NCBI GenBank assembly: GCA_009908505.1
Contig: JAAAPD010000030.1
Coordinates: 1 to 64,000, forward strand
From: Alphaproteobacteria bacterium
GTDB lineage: Bacteria > Pseudomonadota > Alphaproteobacteria > Rhodobacterales > Rhodobacteraceae
Direction: 5' to 3'
Length of the DNA: 64,000 nucleotides
Position numbers and translations under genes: made by a program. Position 1 is the first letter of the stretch. Each line of letters begins with the position of its first letter. The notes beneath the pieces were generated by a model. That model was not told the origin of the DNA, searched no databases, and was given only the letters and a program-made list of their open reading frames with translations. This document shows positions 1 through 7,443 of the stretch, piece by piece.

Positions 1-150
1 GATCAGCGGAATGATCAGGCTGGCGCTGCCGCTGCCGGTGTCCTCGACGATCTCGACCGGTTCCATCTCGATGGCGGGGGCCATGCCGCCGGCAAGGGCA
101 CTGCTTGCGCCGAACCCTGCGATGGTGGTGGCCAGAAGAAAGGTTTTCAT
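1..150 (-). CDS. Small secreted or membrane-anchored protein, partial (C-terminus beyond window)
   Basis: The first 50 codons of a minus-strand gene run off the left edge. The product starts MKTFLLATTIAGFGASSALA, a clear signal peptide with an AxA-type cleavage site. An acidic, proline-containing stretch (MEPVEIVED) and a hydrophobic stretch (SLIIPLI) follow, the latter possibly the start of a C-terminal membrane segment. A GAGAGG-like Shine-Dalgarno lies about 7 bases upstream of the ATG at 150. It resembles short uncharacterised alphaproteobacterial envelope proteins, but I cannot name a family. No function is proposed. Confidence 0.65.
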   Translation of the reverse strand, partial: MKTFLLATTIAGFGASSALAGGMAPAIEMEPVEIVEDTGSGSASLIIPLI

Positions 151-497
151 GTCGGCATCCTCTCAAGGTCGATCGAATTGTCTGGGAGTGTATGCCGGGT
201 GCGCCCTGATCCGTCTGCCCCCCATCGGTCTACGGGTCCGGTCGGGATCCTGCAGACCATTGGGCGGGATCGGCAAGGTGCCATGACATCCCCAAGGATG
301 CGAAAATGCTGCTCGACAGCAGATCGCCACGTCAACCGCATTGTCACCAGGCGCAGGTCTCGGGCGCGCGCCGTGCCCATTCTGCAACGATGTGAGGCGG
401 TGACCTGGGGCGGGTTCGGTGAAATCGTTTCATTACCCGTGTGTAATTGCGTTGGATTCGTGTAGTGTTGTGAAAACGGAAACAAACGGAGCAATTC
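151..497. other. Intergenic region between divergent genes
   Basis: About 350 bases separate the divergent partial gene on the left from the HU-like gene on the right. I see no convincing gene: the open frames here have poor coding character and lack ribosome binding sites. A short ATTAC/GTAAT inverted repeat with a 6-base centre occurs near 436-451. The HU gene's Shine-Dalgarno (CGGAG) lies just before its ATG. The promoters of both flanking genes must lie here, but I cannot place them with confidence. Confidence 0.5.
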
Positions 498-1025
498 ATG
501 CCGAGCAGCAAGACGCAGACGAAATCGCGCCGATCCACGGCGACCGAGTCCGCGACCCCCAAGCCGAGGACTGCAAAGTCCACGGCTGCAAAGTCGAAAG
601 CGGCGCCGCGCAAATCCGGGGCGACCAAGTCGACCACCACCGCCAAGGCGGCACCGCGCAAGTCAACGACACCGCCCAAGGCCGCACCGGCGCCAAAGGC
701 CCCACCGGCACCCGCCGCCAAGGTGGTCGAGGAAACCAAGCCCGTCGTATCCGGCCCCGTACTGAAAAAGCCCGAACTGATCGACCGGGTCATCGCCGAG
801 ACCGGGATGAAGAAGAAGGACGTGAAACCGGTGGTCGAGGCCATGCTCAACGTGCTGGGGCTGGGTCTTGCCAATGGCGAGGAAATGAACCTGCCGCCGC
901 TGGGCAAGGTGATGATCAACCGCACCAAGGACCTGGCCAAGGCCAAGGTCATCGTCACCAAGGTGCGCCAGCCCAATGCGCGAGCGCCCGAGGACAAAGA
1001 CCCCCTTGCGAAGGCCGCCGAGTAA
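498..1025 (+). CDS. HU-family DNA-binding protein with lysine/alanine-rich N-terminal tail
   Basis: 175 residues. The C-terminal part (about residues 92-165) is an HU/IHF fold: it begins KKPELIDRVIAETGMKKKDV, then VVEAMLNVLGLGLANGEEMNLPPLGKV, matching the helix-turn-helix dimer body and the first strand of HU. The first 90 residues are low-complexity S/T/K/A/P with repeated AKS, APRKS and PPKAAP units, like eukaryotic histone H1 tails. Classical HU is about 90 residues, so half of this protein is the tail. It is probably a nucleoid-associated protein that compacts DNA through a disordered cationic tail. The ATG has an upstream GGAG. A tRNA-Val promoter overlaps the end of the gene. Confidence 0.85.
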   Translation: MPSSKTQTKSRRSTATESATPKPRTAKSTAAKSKAAPRKSGATKSTTTAKAAPRKSTTPPKAAPAPKAPPAPAAKVVEETKPVVSGPVLKKPELIDRVIAETGMKKKDVKPVVEAMLNVLGLGLANGEEMNLPPLGKVMINRTKDLAKAKVIVTKVRQPNARAPEDKDPLAKAAE

Positions 1026-1034
1026 GGCTAAATC
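1006..1034 (+). promoter_or_regulatory. Sigma-70 type promoter for tRNA-Val(CAC)
   Basis: A -35 element TTGCGA (1006-1011), a 17-base spacer and a -10 element TAAATC (1029-1034) place the transcription start near 1041, six bases before the tRNA. The promoter lies across the stop codon of the HU-like gene. The second valine tRNA has the same -10 hexamer and spacer length, which supports the call. Confidence 0.6.
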
Positions 1035-1046
1035 AGCGGCCGGAGC

Positions 1047-1121
1047 GGGTGATTAGCTCAGTGGTAGAGCGCTTCGTTCACATCGAAGATGTCAGGAGTT
1101 CGAATCTCTTATCACCCACCA
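1047..1121 (+). tRNA. tRNA-Val (anticodon CAC)
   Basis: Full cloverleaf. The acceptor arm GGGTGAT pairs with ATCACCC, and the D-arm is AGCTCAGTGGTAGAGC. The anticodon stem CTTCG/CGAAG encloses the loop TTCACAT, giving anticodon CAC, which reads GUG valine codons. The T-loop is GTTCGAATC, the discriminator base is A, and CCA is encoded at the 3' end. Confidence 0.95.
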
Positions 1122-1128
1122 TTTTCCC

Positions 1129-1150
1129 AACGCGCCCCTCGGGGCGCGTT
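1129..1150 (+). terminator. Hairpin after the first tRNA-Val
   Basis: A perfect 10-base-pair stem, AACGCGCCCC paired with GGGGCGCGTT around a 2-base centre, starts eight bases after the tRNA. Only a short mixed T-run (TTCGTTGTTT) follows, so it is a plausible but not ideal intrinsic terminator. It separates the two valine tRNA genes, and the second one has its own promoter. Confidence 0.55.
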
Positions 1151-1191
1151 CGTTGTTTCGAGGCAGGGCGATGGCCGGGACGCGCCGGGGC

Positions 1192-1220
1192 TTGCAAGTG
1201 TGATGCGGCCCCGCTAAATC
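1192..1220 (+). promoter_or_regulatory. Sigma-70 type promoter for tRNA-Val(UAC)
   Basis: TTGCAA (1192-1197), a 17-base spacer and TAAATC (1215-1220) put the start near 1227, four bases before the tRNA. It matches the promoter of the upstream valine tRNA in spacer length and has an identical -10. Confidence 0.6.
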
Positions 1221-1230
1221 GGCTGCCAGC

Positions 1231-1306
<76 letters not shown>

Positions 1307-1495
1307 TTTCAATTAGGTCCGCGCAGCCGATCCAAGGCGCCGGTGGTGCATTGGGAGTATGCAAATGCCCCGAGCCCCGGCGAGGGGCCCATCCCGGATC
1401 GACCCGAATTGCGCGAAGGCGCACAGGAGCTTTGCCGAGAGGCGTATTTCTGTCGCGCGGCCCATGTCCTATCTTCGAGGAAGAGGAGATACGTC

Positions 1496-2440
1496 ATGAG
1501 CTGGAACCCCGCGCTCGATCCCCATTGCCCGACCGGTGATGCCGTCGATTCCATCGAAACCGTGATCGTGCCGCGCGCCCGCGATATCGGCGGGTTCGAG
1601 GTGCGCCGCGCCTTGCCCGCGCCGCGCCGCCAGATGGTCGGGCCGTTCATCTTCTTCGACCAGATGGGCCCGGCGGAATTCCTGTCGGGGCAGGGGATCG
1701 ACGTGCGCCCGCACCCGCATATCGGGCTGGCCACGGTGACCTACCTGCATCGCGGCCAGATCCACCACCGCGACAGTCTCGGGACCGACCAGTGGATCGA
1801 ACCGGGCGCGGTGAACCTGATGCTGGCGGGCCGGGGGATCACCCATTCCGAGCGTATCGACGGGGCCGTGCGCGCCCAGCCCTCCAGCCTGTTCGGGATT
1901 CAAAGCTGGATCGCCCTTCCAGATGAGCGCGAGGACGATCCAGCGGCCTTCCTGCACGCGGCGGCGGCCGAATTGCCGGTGCTCGAAGGCGAGGGCAAGA
2001 CGGTGCGCCTGATCCTGGGCGAGGCCTACGGCGAATGCGCGCCGGTCGAGACCCCGTCCGAGATGTTCTACCTCGATGCGCGGCTCGATCCGTTGGCAAA
2101 GCTGCCCTTGCCCGACAATCACGAGGATCGGGGCGCTTATGTCCTGGAAGGCGAGGTTGAGATCGCGGGCGAAGTATATGCGGCGGGCCGCATGATGGTG
2201 TTCCGTCCGGGCGACCGCGTCAGCCTGACGGCGGGTGCGAAGGGCGCCCGGATCATGCTTCTGGGCGGGGCGACGCTGAGCGGGCCGCGCCATATCTGGT
2301 GGAATTTCGTGGCCTCAAGCAAGGAAAGGATCGAGGCCGCGAAAGAAGCCTGGCGCGCGGGCGATTGGGAAAACGGGCGCTTCCAGTTGCCGCCCCATGA
2401 CGATCGGGAGTTCATTCCCTTGCCCGGGGAAACGCGTTGA
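1496..2440 (+). CDS. Pirin family protein (bicupin)
   Basis: 314 residues, the usual size for bacterial pirins. The N-terminal cupin has the family signature: GPFIFFDQMGP, then RPHPHIGLATVTYLHRG with the metal-binding histidines, and GRGITHSER with further ligands. The C-terminal cupin carries LYVLEGEVEI-like strands (here AYVLEGEVEIAG). Pirins bind a metal such as Fe or Ni, and some act as quercetinases; the substrate here is unknown. I chose the ATG at 1496 because GAGGAAGAGGAG lies just upstream; a longer frame would read back into the tRNA gene. It appears to be a single-gene unit between tRNA clusters. Confidence 0.9.
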   Translation: MSWNPALDPHCPTGDAVDSIETVIVPRARDIGGFEVRRALPAPRRQMVGPFIFFDQMGPAEFLSGQGIDVRPHPHIGLATVTYLHRGQIHHRDSLGTDQWIEPGAVNLMLAGRGITHSERIDGAVRAQPSSLFGIQSWIALPDEREDDPAAFLHAAAAELPVLEGEGKTVRLILGEAYGECAPVETPSEMFYLDARLDPLAKLPLPDNHEDRGAYVLEGEVEIAGEVYAAGRMMVFRPGDRVSLTAGAKGARIMLLGGATLSGPRHIWWNFVASSKERIEAAKEAWRAGDWENGRFQLPPHDDREFIPLPGETR

Positions 2441-2495
2441 TCCGAACGGCATCCGGCGGGGGCGCAAAAACCTTTTCGCGACGTGCCATTCGCGC

Positions 2496-2524
2496 TTGAC
2501 GATCCCCGGACCCGCGCCTAGAAG
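2496..2524 (+). promoter_or_regulatory. Sigma-70 type promoter for the tRNA-Asp pair
   Basis: TTGACG (2496-2501), a 17-base spacer and TAGAAG (2519-2524). The predicted start is near 2531, about 30 bases before the first tRNA-Asp. No promoter-like sequence lies between the two tRNA-Asp copies, so both are probably in one transcript. Confidence 0.6.
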
Positions 2525-2562
2525 GCACGTCACGCCTCGGGGCAAACCCGGGCGGGCAGTGA

Positions 2563-2639
2563 GCGGTTGTAGCTCAGTTGGTTAGAGTGCCGGCCTGTCA
2601 CGCCGGAGGTCGCGGGTTCGAGCCCCGTCAACCGCGCCA
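2563..2639 (+). tRNA. tRNA-Asp (anticodon GUC), copy 1
   Basis: 77 bases. The acceptor GCGGTTG pairs with CAACCGC. The anticodon stem CCGGC/GCCGG encloses CTGTCAC, giving anticodon GUC. The T-arm contains GTTCGAGCC, the discriminator is G (as expected for Asp) and CCA is encoded. Confidence 0.96.
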
Positions 2640-2676
2640 CCGCTGCCCAGTCCGAACGCCCCCGACGCCCAAGTGC

Positions 2677-2753
2677 GCGGTTGTAGCTCAGTTGGTTAGA
2701 GTGCCGGCCTGTCACGCCGGAGGTCGCGGGTTCGAGCCCCGTCAACCGCGCCA
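2677..2753 (+). tRNA. tRNA-Asp (anticodon GUC), copy 2
   Basis: Identical base for base to copy 1, 37 bases downstream, with encoded CCA. The linker between the copies shows no promoter. Aspartate tRNA duplication in tandem points to gene dosage for a highly used codon or to recent unequal crossing-over. Confidence 0.96.
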
Positions 2754-2801
2754 CTTTCCCCCATTTTTCGTCATGTGTCTTGTCGGGCCGGGCGCTTGCC
2801 A

Positions 2802-2822
2802 ATTACATTAGGGAAATGTAAT
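2802..2822. promoter_or_regulatory. Operator-like palindrome ahead of the small membrane protein
   Basis: A perfect 8-base inverted repeat, ATTACATT and AATGTAAT, separated by AGGGA. It is AT-rich in a GC-rich context and lies about 30 bases before the preferred start at 2851, a typical place for a repressor site near the transcription start. The half-site TACATT/AATGTA also occurs ahead of the rhodanese gene at 36627-36656. The cognate regulator is not identified. Confidence 0.55.
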
Positions 2823-2850
2823 GAGTGACGGAAATCGCGCGGAGATCGAC

Positions 2851-3072
2851 ATGGCTTTTCTCGACCAGATCGACTGGACCCTGATCCTGCTGGCCTGCGC
2901 CACGCTGGGGCTGGCCCCCTTCGTGCCCGAGCCGCATATCTGGGAAAAGCTGAAGATGTTGTTCGCCGGCCAGCTGGTGAAGCCGATCGACATCTTCGAT
3001 TTCCTGATGCATGGCGCGCCGTTCCTGCTGCTTTTTGCCAAGATCCTGCGCGAGGTGACACGGACCAGTTGA
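2851..3072 (+). CDS. Small conserved membrane protein of unknown function
   Basis: 73 residues: MAFLDQIDWTLILLACATLG, then LAPFVPEPHIWEKLKMLFAG, then a predicted second hydrophobic helix (HGAPFLLLFAKIL). This gives one or two membrane segments with a conserved-looking PEPHIWEKL loop. Similar short proteins in this lineage may be labelled as RND-transporter-related, but the protein is far too short to be a pump, so I do not adopt that name. An upstream in-frame ATG at 2821 overlaps the palindrome and lacks a good ribosome site. The ATG at 2851 has GGAG six bases before it and is preferred. The likely operator upstream suggests inducible expression. Confidence 0.7.
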   Translation: MAFLDQIDWTLILLACATLGLAPFVPEPHIWEKLKMLFAGQLVKPIDIFDFLMHGAPFLLLFAKILREVTRTS

Positions 3073-3092
3073 CCGGGGCCAGTTGACCGGGG
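3065..3092 (+). repeat. 14-bp tandem duplication across the stop codon
   Basis: The unit CCAGTTGACCGGGG occurs twice in direct succession. The first copy contains the TGA stop of the small membrane protein, and the second lies just beyond it, so the duplication leaves the protein unchanged. Confidence 0.85.
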
Positions 3093-3207
3093 CCGGGCGC
3101 AGGGGATCGGGTCTGCGGTATGATGTCAGGATACCGGCTCTTTTGTCGTGGGGCGCAGGTGGCGATTGAAAGTAATGCAAAAACAGTGGCTTGGCGCCCC
3201 CATGTCA

Positions 3208-4515
3208 CTACCGTTCGATCATGGCCCGAACCGCATCCAGGGCCGGGTCAACCCCGCGCCGAAATGCGGCGGCATCAAGCGGCAGCGCGCGGTCGGGCTG
3301 CACGCCGACGCCGTCCAAAACCTGTCCCGACGTATCGCGGTAGACCTGGTGTGACAGGCCAAGGATCCAGCCATTGGGCAGGGAAATGTCCAGGATATCG
3401 GACAGCGTGCCCGAGGTCGCCGCCCCCAGGACCGTGACCTGCGGCATGTCCTGAAGGGCCAGCGCCAGGACCTCGCCCGCACTGGCCGTGTAGCTGGAAT
3501 TGAGAAGGTAGACGGGCTGGGTCAGCGGCAGGTCCGTGGCGATCGTTTGGGCCGATACCGGGTCGGTGAAGCCGGCGCCGTGGCGGGTCGCCTTGGTGAA
3601 GGCCAGCATCGGTTCGTCGGTGAAGAACCCCGCATAGGCCAGCGCAACGGCATCCGATCCGCCGGGGTTCAACCGGTTGTCGAGGATGATCGCCCGCGTG
3701 TCGCGCAGCGCGTCCGACACCTGGGCGAATCCGTCCGCGGCCTTAACGGCCTGCGCGGTTCCGAACCCCGTGCGGGTCGCTGTGTGCCGGATGAAGACAT
3801 AGCCGATATTGCCATCGAGCACGGTGTATTCCAGGCCGGTGTCCTCGACCTGTTCCAGCCCCAGGGCGCGGGGCACCGCGCGGAAATCCACCGCCTCATC
3901 ATGCCAGGGCAGGGCGCGCGGTGCGGTGATGGCCGCGCCGCTATCGGGGTCGAACAGGTAGACGTTGTTATCATCGATGCCATTCAGCAGTGCCTCCAGC
4001 GCGGGCCATAGATCGACGGGGCTTTCGATGGTGGGGGCCAGCCTGTCGTGGCGCGCCGGCCAATCGATGCCATGGCGCCCGAAGAACGGGTAGTGTTCGG
4101 CCATTCCATGCCAGGCGATGTCGAAGACCTGGCGCGCGGTGGCTTCCTGCGGGCTGCCGCCTTCGGCGCAGGCTTCGGGCAGGGCGGCGAGGCGGTCCGT
4201 GCGGATCGGGTTGGCCGTGCCGTCCACGTCGATCTGCAGCCCGCCGGCACCGCCCGGGTTTAGCGCCAGATCGCCGAACTCGGCCAGCACGAGGGAATGC
4301 GCCGGGGACCGGAAGACCGGCAGGCAGGACACGGCCGTCTGCTGATAGGCGGTCACGCCGAAGCGGCCCACATCCAGCACCATGCCATAGCCCTGGGTGC
4401 GCCATTGGCCACGCAGCTCGGCCGGGGGCCAGAACAGCGGCCAGGTCAACAGGATCAGACCCGCCGCAAGGAAGATCAGCCGCCCGATCCAGCCCAGAAC
4501 GAAGCGAAACACCAT
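3208..4515 (-). CDS. S41-family (tail-specific type) serine protease, membrane-anchored
   Basis: 435 residues. An N-terminal hydrophobic anchor (FVLGWIGRLIFLAAGLILL, about residues 5-25) should place the catalytic part in the periplasm. The C-terminal half is an S41/IRBP-like core: IGYVFIRHTATRTG, AIILDNRLNPGGSD and NSSYTASAGEVLALAL, where the Ser of SAGE (about residue 345) is the expected nucleophile. I see no obvious PDZ domain, unlike CtpA-type enzymes, so it is nearer to the short IRBP-like subgroup. Substrates are unknown. It is followed seven bases later on the same strand by no gene, but lies just downstream of the M20 dipeptidase gene, with which it probably shares a transcript. Confidence 0.85.
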   Translation of the reverse strand: MVFRFVLGWIGRLIFLAAGLILLTWPLFWPPAELRGQWRTQGYGMVLDVGRFGVTAYQQTAVSCLPVFRSPAHSLVLAEFGDLALNPGGAGGLQIDVDGTANPIRTDRLAALPEACAEGGSPQEATARQVFDIAWHGMAEHYPFFGRHGIDWPARHDRLAPTIESPVDLWPALEALLNGIDDNNVYLFDPDSGAAITAPRALPWHDEAVDFRAVPRALGLEQVEDTGLEYTVLDGNIGYVFIRHTATRTGFGTAQAVKAADGFAQVSDALRDTRAIILDNRLNPGGSDAVALAYAGFFTDEPMLAFTKATRHGAGFTDPVSAQTIATDLPLTQPVYLLNSSYTASAGEVLALALQDMPQVTVLGAATSGTLSDILDISLPNGWILGLSHQVYRDTSGQVLDGVGVQPDRALPLDAAAFRRGVDPALDAVRAMIER

Positions 4516-4521
4516 GCGCGT

Positions 4522-5907
4522 CTAGCCCGCCAGGGCGGCCAGCACCCGCGCCCAGGACCGGATACCCTTGTGAAAGCTGTCGAGGTCGTATTTCTCGTTC
4601 GGGCTGTGGATGCGGTCGTCCTCGTTGGCGAACCCGATCAGCATCGCGTCCATGTCCAGCACGGTCTTGAAATGCCCCGCGATGGGAATCGACCCGCCCA
4701 TGCCGGAAAACACCGCCTCACGGTCCCATTCGTCGCCAAGCGCCTGGCGGGCCTTTTCGAATTCGGGCCGGTCGGTATTCATGACCGAGGCGGCCGAACC
4801 ATCGAGGTCCATGTCCCATTCGATTTCCAGGTCGGGCTTCAACTGCGCCTCGACATGGGCGCGCAGCTTGGCGCGGATGTCGGCGGGGTCCATGCCGCCC
4901 ACAAGCCGGCAAGTCAGCTTACAATGCGCCTCGGCGGGGATCACGGTTTTGGTGCCCGCGCCCTGGTAGCCGCCCCACAACCCGTTGATTTCCAGCGTGG
5001 GGCGTGCCCATTGCTGGACCAGCGCGGAATAGCCCTCTTCCCCATGGGCGCGCGTCAGCCCGGCATTGGCCAGGTAATCGGCCTCGTCGAAACCGCTTGC
5101 CTCCCACTGGCGCAGGATCTCGGCGGGGACCTCCTCGACGTCATCGTAGAACCCCTCGACCGCGACGCGGCCGGTGACATCGTGGAACGAGCTGATGATG
5201 CGGGAAATCTCGCGCAGGGGGTTGATGGCAGGGCCGCCGTAATGGCCCGAATGCAGGTCCATGGCCGGTCCCTTGAGCGTGAATTCGTCCTTGAGCATCC
5301 CGCGCAGTTGGCTGGCGATCGAGGGCACGCCCGGCGCCACCATCGCGGTGTCGCAGATTAGCGCCAGCTCGGCCCTGAGCGCGTTGGCGTTCTCTTCCAT
5401 GTAGGGCACCAGCGAGGGCGAGCCGCTTTCCTCCTCGCCCTCGAACAGGAAGGACAATTGCAACGGCAGGCTGCCATGGACGGCCTTCCAGGCGCGGCAG
5501 GCCTCGACGAAGGTCATCAGCTGGCCCTTGTCGTCGCTGGCGCCGCGGCCGCGGATGATTCTTTTGCCGTCGCGGTCCTCGATGCGGGGATCGAACGGGT
5601 CGTGGTCCCACAGCTCCAGCGGGTCAACGGGTTGCACGTCGTAATGGCCGTAGAACAGAAGGTGCGGACCGCCGGCGCCCTTGGGGGCCTGGCCGTGGGC
5701 GACAACCATCGGATGGCCGGGCGTGTCGTGCTTTTCCGCCGTGAACCCGATCGAGGCCAGGTCGGCCACCAGCCAGTCGGCGGCCCGGCCGACCTCGTTC
5801 TTGTAGGCCGGATCGGTCGAGATCGACTGGATCCGCAGGAAGTCTTTCAGACGGTCCAGCGCCTGGGGCAGGTCGGCGTCGATGCGGGCGAGAACGGGGT
5901 CGAGCAT
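4522..5907 (-). CDS. M20 family dipeptidase (metallopeptidase)
   Basis: 461 residues. Catalytic motifs in order: FYGHYDVQP (metal His and catalytic Asp), RGASDDKGQL (bridging Asp), LFEGEEESGSP (catalytic Glu and metal Glu), ICDTAM (metal Asp) and a dimerisation-domain HSGHYGG. This is the pattern of CNDP/DapE-like dipeptidases that remove residues from short peptides using two metal ions in the cytosol. The start at 5907 has AAGGATC upstream; a longer in-frame extension reads into the hemA promoter region and is unlikely. The S41 protease gene begins six bases after its stop. Confidence 0.92.
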   Translation of the reverse strand: MLDPVLARIDADLPQALDRLKDFLRIQSISTDPAYKNEVGRAADWLVADLASIGFTAEKHDTPGHPMVVAHGQAPKGAGGPHLLFYGHYDVQPVDPLELWDHDPFDPRIEDRDGKRIIRGRGASDDKGQLMTFVEACRAWKAVHGSLPLQLSFLFEGEEESGSPSLVPYMEENANALRAELALICDTAMVAPGVPSIASQLRGMLKDEFTLKGPAMDLHSGHYGGPAINPLREISRIISSFHDVTGRVAVEGFYDDVEEVPAEILRQWEASGFDEADYLANAGLTRAHGEEGYSALVQQWARPTLEINGLWGGYQGAGTKTVIPAEAHCKLTCRLVGGMDPADIRAKLRAHVEAQLKPDLEIEWDMDLDGSAASVMNTDRPEFEKARQALGDEWDREAVFSGMGGSIPIAGHFKTVLDMDAMLIGFANEDDRIHSPNEKYDLDSFHKGIRSWARVLAALAG

Positions 5908-6110
5908 GGGGATCCTTTGGTGTTTCAGCGTCGTCGCCACCCTAGCGGGCGCGTGGGCGATGTCCATGGGCGATGGCGCCGTCCCGGACCCTGTGCGCGA
6001 ATGCGCAAGGGGCGTCAAATTGTAGCCTGTTGTCTGTCGGGGCCGCAAACTATATGCCTTTTAAACGGCGTGCGCGGGCAGTGTGCGCTAGGCTGCTGCA
6101 AGGAAGACCC

Positions 6111-7334
6111 ATGGATTACTCCGCTCATCTGGATGAGGCCCTGACGCGTCTGCACGAGGAAGGCCGCTACCGGACCTTCATCGACATCGAACGCCGGCGC
6201 GGCCAGTTTCCGCACGCGGTCTGGACCCGCCCCGATGGCAGCGAGCAGAAGATCACCGTCTGGTGCGGCAACGACTACCTGGGGATGGGCCAGCATCCGG
6301 CCGTCCTGTCGGCCATGCACGAGGCGCTGGAAGCCACCGGCGCCGGGTCGGGGGGGACCCGCAACATCTCCGGCACCACGGTCTATCACAAGCGGCTGGA
6401 GGCCGAGCTGGCCGATCTGCACCATAAAGAGGCCGCGCTGCTGTTCACCAGCGCCTATATCGCCAATGATGCGACGCTTTCGACGCTGCCCAAGTTGTTT
6501 CCCGGCCTGATCATCTATTCCGACGGTCTTAACCACGCCTCGATGATCGAAGGTATTCGCCGCAACGGCGGGGCCAAGCGGATCTTCAAACATAACGACC
6601 TCAACGACTTGCGCGCAAAACTACAAGCGGATGATCCTGCCGCTCCCAAGGTCATCGCCTTCGAATCCGTCTATTCCATGGATGGCGATTTCGGCCCGAT
6701 CGCGGAGATTTGCGACCTGGCGCGCGAATTCGGCGCGCTCACCTATCTCGATGAGGTGCATGCGGTCGGCATGTATGGCCCGCGCGGCGGCGGCGTGGCC
6801 GAACGCGACGGCCTGCTGGACCGGATCGACATCGTCAACGGCACCCTGGGCAAGGCCTTTGGCGTGCATGGTGGCTATATCGCGGCAAGCGCGAAAATGT
6901 GCGACGCGGTAAGGTCTTATGCGCCGGGCTTCATCTTCACAACCTCCTTGCCGCCGGTCGTCGCAGCGGGGGCTGCGGCCTCGGTCGCGCATCTCAAGAC
7001 GGACCGGTCGCTGCGCGATGCGCACCAGACCCAGGCGGCCGTGCTCAAGACCCGTCTGCGCGGGCTCGGCCTGCCGATCATCGACCATGGCAGCCATATC
7101 GTGCCGTTGATCGTGGGCGACCCGGTTCACACCAAGGCGCTGTCCGACATGCTGCTGGCCGATCACGGTATCTACGTGCAGCCGATCAACTTCCCCACTG
7201 TCCCGCGCGGCACCGAGCGGCTGCGCTTCACCCCGTCGCCGGTCCATGGGCCGCGGGAAACGGATGCGCTGGTCACGGCGCTGGATGCGCTTTGGTCGCA
7301 GTGTGCGCTGAATCGCGCCGATCTGGCCGGGTGA
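6111..7334 (+). CDS. hemA: 5-aminolevulinate synthase
   Basis: 407 residues. It condenses glycine and succinyl-CoA to 5-aminolevulinate, the first step of the C4 (Shemin) route to haem, found in alphaproteobacteria. Features include [24 protein letters not shown] (glycine/CoA region), [16 protein letters not shown] (PLP aspartate and histidine) and the Schiff-base lysine in [14 protein letters not shown] at residue 248, the position known from Rhodobacter ALAS. The ATG at 6111 follows AGGAAG. Its divergent neighbour is the dipeptidase. I saw no FNR-type TTGAT-N4-ATCAA box in the 200 bases upstream. Confidence 0.97.
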   Translation: MDYSAHLDEALTRLHEEGRYRTFIDIERRRGQFPHAVWTRPDGSEQKITVWCGNDYLGMGQHPAVLSAMHEALEATGAGSGGTRNISGTTVYHKRLEAELADLHHKEAALLFTSAYIANDATLSTLPKLFPGLIIYSDGLNHASMIEGIRRNGGAKRIFKHNDLNDLRAKLQADDPAAPKVIAFESVYSMDGDFGPIAEICDLAREFGALTYLDEVHAVGMYGPRGGGVAERDGLLDRIDIVNGTLGKAFGVHGGYIAASAKMCDAVRSYAPGFIFTTSLPPVVAAGAAASVAHLKTDRSLRDAHQTQAAVLKTRLRGLGLPIIDHGSHIVPLIVGDPVHTKALSDMLLADHGIYVQPINFPTVPRGTERLRFTPSPVHGPRETDALVTALDALWSQCALNRADLAG

Positions 7335-7443
7335 CCTTTCTGCCTGTGCAAGTCCGCGCCGGACATGCTAAAAGCTTTGCCAAGAAAGGGCACGCGACGA
7401 ATCGCGCTGACCCGATCTATTGGGGCAGGACAGGGTCTACGGC

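Noticed and set aside
2821-2850. Upstream ATG for the small membrane protein
   Set aside because: It overlaps the palindrome and has no good Shine-Dalgarno; the ATG at 2851 has GGAG at the right distance.
3208-3354. Plus-strand frames opposite the S41 protease
   Set aside because: Frames on the opposite strand of high-GC genes arise from codon bias; none has a ribosome site or recognisable domain.
5908-6110. FNR-type TTGAT-N4-ATCAA box before hemA
   Set aside because: No match was found in the gap, so oxygen control of hemA through FnrL is not supported by sequence here.
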